A stretch of DNA of 64,000 bases from Planctomycetota bacterium. Lineage in GTDB: Bacteria; Planctomycetota; Planctomycetia; Planctomycetales; Planctomycetaceae. A program made the translations under genes and the position numbers. Positions 60,307 to 64,000 of this stretch are shown here, piece by piece. Under the pieces are notes generated by a model. The model saw nothing but the letters and a program-made list of their open reading frames with translations. It had not been told where the DNA came from and did not search any database. The first letter of the stretch is position 1. Every line of letters begins with the position of its first letter. Location of the stretch: contig JAFEBS010000063.1 in the NCBI GenBank assembly GCA_018242525.1, positions 30,652 through 94,651 of the forward strand, read 5' to 3'.

Positions 60307-60630
60307 TCAATGGCGACGTCGGGCACTCATCGTTTCGTTCTTTGCCAGGGCGTCTTCCGCTTCGGCGATGCGTCCGCACCGCTGGCAAATCACGGACAAC
60401 TGAGCGAATGAGAATGGATCGTTGGGTTCCAGTTCCACGACCTTTTTCGCATGGGCAATCGCTTCGTCAGCCCGCCCCAGTTTCTGCATGACGACAGCCA
60501 GTGCGGAGTGGGAGAGCGAATGTGATGGAGCTTCCGCCACGATGGCCAGCAGTGCGGTGGCGGCAGCTTCGAGGTCTCCCTGGTCCTTCAGTTTGATGGC
60601 GGCATCGTATTGTTGATCGGGCGTGGGCAT
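60307..60630 (-). CDS. Small tetratricopeptide repeat protein
   Basis: The 107-residue protein holds about two to three TPR units: YDAAIKLKDQGDLEAAATAL, ALAVVMQKLGRADEAIAHAK and LSVICQRCGRIAEAEDALAK. TPR units mediate protein contacts. It has no signal peptide, so it is likely cytoplasmic. It faces the coiled-coil lipoprotein gene tail to tail. The partner is unknown. Confidence 0.78.
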   Translation of the reverse strand: MPTPDQQYDAAIKLKDQGDLEAAATALLAIVAEAPSHSLSHSALAVVMQKLGRADEAIAHAKKVVELEPNDPFSFAQLSVICQRCGRIAEAEDALAKNETMSARRRH

Positions 60631-60869
60631 CGCGTCGGCTTTCTGGTCACAAGTGGATCTGCGGATTCGACGGCACTGGCACTGGGCTGGGTGCCGCAGA
60701 TGTCATGGTAGGCTCAACCGGGCAACGATCCAATCCTTCTGCGCGAGAATTCAAAAAAAGAGGGCCTGGTCAAACCACTCGCCCGACCGGTGGCGGGCGG
60801 GTATGATACACTGATCCGACGCAGTTCCCGATTGCTGGCGTTGATCGAAATCCAAATTGACCCGTCGCC

Positions 60870-62687
60870 ATGCCCCCATCCCTCCCGTCGGAATCGAACT
60901 CGATCAGCCGCGCGGAGTGGCTGTGGCTGGCCGGTGCCATTTTCATCGGGATGGTTCTGCGGCTCAGTTTTCCCGGCCGAATGGCGATCGAGCATTTCGA
61001 CGAAGGAGTCTACGCGTCCAATTTCTGGTTTGGTGCCGACGAGGGATACGAATACCCTGCGCGGCACCTGTACGCTCCGCCGCTGCTCCCCGCCGCGATC
61101 GAATGGACGATGATTTTCGCCGCGTTGATCGGGGTCAAGCCGACAGGGTTCATTCCGATGATTCCGTCACTGGTCGCCGGGATCGTGACCATTCCCTCGA
61201 TCTGGTGGATTGGCCGAAGGTGGTTTGGCCCGTCGGCAGGGATCATCTCTGGATGGCTGGTGGCGACCAGTGATTTTCACTCGTCCTACAGTCGGGCTGC
61301 ACTGACCGACGTTTCTGTCTGCCTGTTCATCCTCTGGGGCGTGTACTTTGTTGGTCAGGCGCTACAGTCCGGAACCCGTCGAAGCATCCTTCTGGCGGGC
61401 CTGTTCACAGGGCTGGCATGGTGGACAAAGTACAACGGCTGGCTGCCGCTCGCCGTGGGCCTGGCTGGTGGCACTGCCTGGCAACTTTCGTTGCCACGCT
61501 CTGAACGGCAACTAAAGGCAATCGCGATTCGCGGGATGGCGGTCGTGGGGTTGTCGTTTCTGATCTGGAGTCCAGTGCTGGTCGGTTTGCAGAAGCACGG
61601 TGGCTATCAGGCGGTTGCCGCGAATCATCGGCAGTACGTGGGCCGGATCAGCGGATGGGGGGCTGCCGCTGTTCGGCAACTTGTCCATGCCGGTCTGTAC
61701 GACAATTGGGTGGGAACTCCGTATGAGGTCTATACGGCCGATACGGTCAGCAAGAATCTGGGGTTGGTCATCGAGCAGCGTCACCATAAGAAACAGCGGA
61801 CGACCGTTTACGATGCGCCGGCATCCATGTCGTTCGCCCGGACTCTCAGCCAGGAGAATCTGGACGAATTGACCAAGCTCGCTGATGTTCGCGGTGACCC
61901 GCTCATGGCTCTGGTGCTGGATTCGACCATCCTGCCGTGGATCCTGGTCCTTTCAACGCCCCTCCTGTTGTTCGGCGTCGCGGTCTTCGGGTGCGTGGCA
62001 AGGATCGCTTCCAGAGCGGGGGCAACTGGCAACGGAGTCGGTTGGTTTTTACTGGCATGGATCGGCGGCCTCAGCGCGGCTACGCCATTCTACCATCCGT
62101 ATCCGCGGCTGATCCTGCCCTGGCTCATGGCTGTTTGGCTGGGTGCAGGATTGGGCATTCAGATGCTCGTGCAGACCGGCAGGCTTGGGGGCACGCGTCC
62201 GGTTATCGAGACTCGTCGATGGTATGGACAATGGATTGAAGTCCTGGTAGTCAGCTGCCTGTTTGCCTGCGGTTTGATTCGATGCCAGACTGGTACGAAC
62301 CATTCATGGGAAGATCGCAGTGGGCTGTCGCGATCCGCGGACAATCTGGCGACGTTGATAAAACGCCGGACCAGCACCCTGGGATTTCCCGGAGAAGAGT
62401 CCATCGTTTACGTGTACGGCGAACCGGCAATCGTGTTTGCCATGAAGGCCAGCGACCTTCCGCTGGTGGGGGCCGCGGCTGGAATCGGATTCTCGAAGGA
62501 AGCACAGCCGCGGCCGACGTATTTCGTCTGGACTTCAACCGGGGCGCTTGATGTGGATCATTTTGAGATCCTGGAATCTGTCAGACAGACTCAAAGCCAT
62601 CTCGTTCAATTTGACCGGTGGGATTCCTTCGCTGCCTGGAAAGAGCGACGTTGGTCACCAATGATCGAGTTGTATCGGGTGAAGTAG
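60870..62687 (+). CDS. GT39/ArnT-like membrane glycosyltransferase
   Basis: The 605-residue protein has about twelve hydrophobic segments and the family's first-loop acidic pair in IEHFDEGVYASN (Asp44, Glu45), then WWIGRRWFGPSAGIISGWLV and the large periplasmic C-terminal part. Enzymes of this type transfer a sugar from a polyprenyl-phosphate donor to a protein or lipid in the periplasm. There is no neighbouring pathway that shows the acceptor. The start at 60870 has no clear ribosome-binding site. Confidence 0.85.
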   Translation: MPPSLPSESNSISRAEWLWLAGAIFIGMVLRLSFPGRMAIEHFDEGVYASNFWFGADEGYEYPARHLYAPPLLPAAIEWTMIFAALIGVKPTGFIPMIPSLVAGIVTIPSIWWIGRRWFGPSAGIISGWLVATSDFHSSYSRAALTDVSVCLFILWGVYFVGQALQSGTRRSILLAGLFTGLAWWTKYNGWLPLAVGLAGGTAWQLSLPRSERQLKAIAIRGMAVVGLSFLIWSPVLVGLQKHGGYQAVAANHRQYVGRISGWGAAAVRQLVHAGLYDNWVGTPYEVYTADTVSKNLGLVIEQRHHKKQRTTVYDAPASMSFARTLSQENLDELTKLADVRGDPLMALVLDSTILPWILVLSTPLLLFGVAVFGCVARIASRAGATGNGVGWFLLAWIGGLSAATPFYHPYPRLILPWLMAVWLGAGLGIQMLVQTGRLGGTRPVIETRRWYGQWIEVLVVSCLFACGLIRCQTGTNHSWEDRSGLSRSADNLATLIKRRTSTLGFPGEESIVYVYGEPAIVFAMKASDLPLVGAAAGIGFSKEAQPRPTYFVWTSTGALDVDHFEILESVRQTQSHLVQFDRWDSFAAWKERRWSPMIELYRVK

Positions 62688-62849
62688 CCGTCAATGGTCT
62701 CGCTGCTGTTTCACAGGCTGCTTTTTCATCTTGTCGAACGCTGCCGTTCGCGGATACATTCCCGGCCCGCAATGACCGCATTCTGACTCGAACGACCCGA
62801 AGCTCCAGTCACTCCAGGAGCGGGGTGATCCATACGCAAGGAAGTAATC

Positions 62850-63767
62850 ATGGAAGACAACGGAACCCCGGAACCATCGCGACGCCGACTGGGACGCGGT
62901 TTGAATGCACTGCTGGGTACGGGCGTCATGGGCGGAACCGATGCGACGACGATTGGTGACCAGTCGGTGGTCCACGTCGACCTGATCGAACGCAATCCGT
63001 TTCAACCTCGCCAGGAATTCGACCAGGCGGCCCTGAACGAATTGATGGACAGCATTCGACAGCATGGGATCCTGCAACCGCTGCTCGTCCGGTCCGCTGG
63101 TGGCGGTTACCAGTTGATCGCCGGCGAACGCCGCCTGATTGCGGCTCGCAAAGCGGGCCTGCAGGAAGTCCCCTGCCGGGTTCTGGATTTGACGGATCAA
63201 CAGGTCAGCGAAGTCGCTTTGGAGGAGAACCTCAAACGGCAAGACCTGAATGTCCTCGAAAAGGCAACCGCCTTCCAGGACTATTTGAAGCGGTTCGAAT
63301 GTTCGATCGAAGACCTGTCGCGTCGGCTCAGCCTGGACCGGTCCACGGTCAGCAACATGCTGCGACTGCTGGAACTGCCCGAGTCGGTCAAAGCGGATCT
63401 GCACGCCGACAAGATTTCCGGCGGCCATGCCCGATCGCTGCTGTCGCTCAAAGACAGCGACCAGCAACTGTCGCTCTGCCAGCGAATCCAAAAGGAAGGA
63501 CTGTCGGTCCGCAAGACCGAAGAGGCCGTTCGGGAACTGCTGGCCGAATCGGGCGACTTGTTGCCCATGAAGAAGAAGTCGAAATCGGAATCCACCGTCG
63601 TCGAATTAACCCCGCACGTTTTGAGCCTGAGGGATCAGTTGCGGGACTGGCTGGGAGCGGCGGTTGAGATCAAGTTGTCCGCCAAGGATCGGGGAAAGAT
63701 CATTATCGACTTTGGTTCGACAGACGATTTCGAGCGGATCGTGGGGAAACTGCACCGGGCCGCGTGA
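62850..63767 (+). CDS. parB: Chromosome-partitioning protein ParB
   Basis: The 305-residue protein has the ParB/Spo0J core: LGRGLNALLG near residue 14, DLIERNPFQPRQEFDQAALN near 45, LIAGERRLIAARKAGL near 90 (CTP-binding GERR) and a helix-turn-helix about 150-175 (IEDLSRRLSLDRSTVSNMLR). It spreads from parS sites and loads SMC. A parS site lies 61 bp past the stop codon. No parA is in the window; the gene before it is the glycosyltransferase. Confidence 0.95.
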   Translation: MEDNGTPEPSRRRLGRGLNALLGTGVMGGTDATTIGDQSVVHVDLIERNPFQPRQEFDQAALNELMDSIRQHGILQPLLVRSAGGGYQLIAGERRLIAARKAGLQEVPCRVLDLTDQQVSEVALEENLKRQDLNVLEKATAFQDYLKRFECSIEDLSRRLSLDRSTVSNMLRLLELPESVKADLHADKISGGHARSLLSLKDSDQQLSLCQRIQKEGLSVRKTEEAVRELLAESGDLLPMKKKSKSESTVVELTPHVLSLRDQLRDWLGAAVEIKLSAKDRGKIIIDFGSTDDFERIVGKLHRAA

Positions 63768-63828
63768 GGCCGTTTCCGCCCGTGCGGGACCGGTCCAATG
63801 GAACGTCATGAAAATTACCCAGACTTCG

Positions 63829-63844
63829 CGTTCCACGTGAAACG
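63829..63844. promoter_or_regulatory. parS site
   Basis: CGTTCCACGTGAAACG contains the 14-bp core GTTCCACGTGAAAC, the same as the core of well-known parS sites (TGTTYCACGTGAAACA). It follows parB directly. Confidence 0.85.
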
Positions 63845-63925
63845 CGGCCACGACCTGAAAAATGAGTTTTGCCGAGCCTGTTGACGAGAGATCCGTTCCC
63901 ACCTAGACTGTCGCCTCACAACTCC

Positions 63926-64000
63926 CGGGATGTAGCTCAGCTTGGCTAGAGCGCTTGGTTTGGGACCAAGAAGTCGCAGGTTCGAATCCTGTCATCCCGA
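63926..64000 (+). tRNA. tRNA-Pro (anticodon TGG)
   Basis: A 75-base cloverleaf ending at the last base of the window. The acceptor stem is CGGGATG/CATCCCG with discriminator A. The anticodon stem-loop is CTTGG-TTTGGGA-CCAAG with anticodon TGG, and the T arm is GCAGGTTCGAATCCTGT. CCA would lie outside the window if encoded. Confidence 0.95.

Overview
The window looks like a piece of a planctomycete chromosome (Planctomycetia, Planctomycetales-like). The evidence is a DUF1501 protein next to a planctomycete-type cytochrome c/DUF1549/DUF1553 protein, a second small planctomycete-type cytochrome c, a BBP7-family outer-membrane protein, a secreted Gly-Met-repeat protein, a tandem clpP pair after tig, and a moderately high GC content. 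All names come from reading protein and DNA motifs by eye; no database search was run.

Layout. 1-3.6 kb (+): end of a GNAT acetyltransferase, a DUF4112 membrane protein, and a two-component pair (membrane histidine kinase plus NtrC-type regulator whose sigma54-contact loop is degenerate). 3.8-17.8 kb (-): a 26-gene S10-spc-alpha ribosomal operon, rpsJ to rplQ, including secY, rpmJ and rpoA. It has a near-consensus promoter and a strong terminator, and it lacks rpsD, rpmD, infA, adk and map. 18.3-26 kb (+): YheT-type hydrolase coupled to an ADP-ribosylglycohydrolase, an N-acetylneuraminate-lyase-like aldolase, a copper-type P1B ATPase and an ABC exporter half with a degenerate ATP site. 26-30.2 kb (-): a lone, lower-GC, 1373-residue protein with a restriction-endonuclease-like N terminus and a NACHT NTPase domain, the best candidate for a little-described anti-phage system. 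30.7-35.1 kb (-): the DUF1501/DUF1549-DUF1553 pair. 35-41 kb: AraC regulator, orphan NuoM-like membrane protein, adk and an ammonium transporter, interspersed with three inverted-repeat families. 41-45 kb: a Fic protein whose start codon abuts a 30-bp palindrome, an SDR, rpsR, trpF and a lipoprotein. 45-53.3 kb: cell-surface block with the Gly-Met protein, cytochrome c, BBP7 porin-like protein and a 1475-residue inverse-autotransporter-like beta-helix protein. 53.6-64 kb: rhamnulokinase, pilin-like peptide, tRNA-Gly, tig-clpP-clpP, lipoprotein, TPR protein, GT39 glycosyltransferase, parB with a parS site, and tRNA-Pro.

Functional links. Housekeeping translation and protein-quality genes dominate both ends. 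The middle is accessory: metal export, a putative defence NTPase, Fic/ADP-ribosyl chemistry and surface proteins. Two sigma54-type promoters (ammonium transporter, pilin-like gene) suggest sigma54 is used here, but the local NtrC-type regulator lacks the loop needed to serve it.
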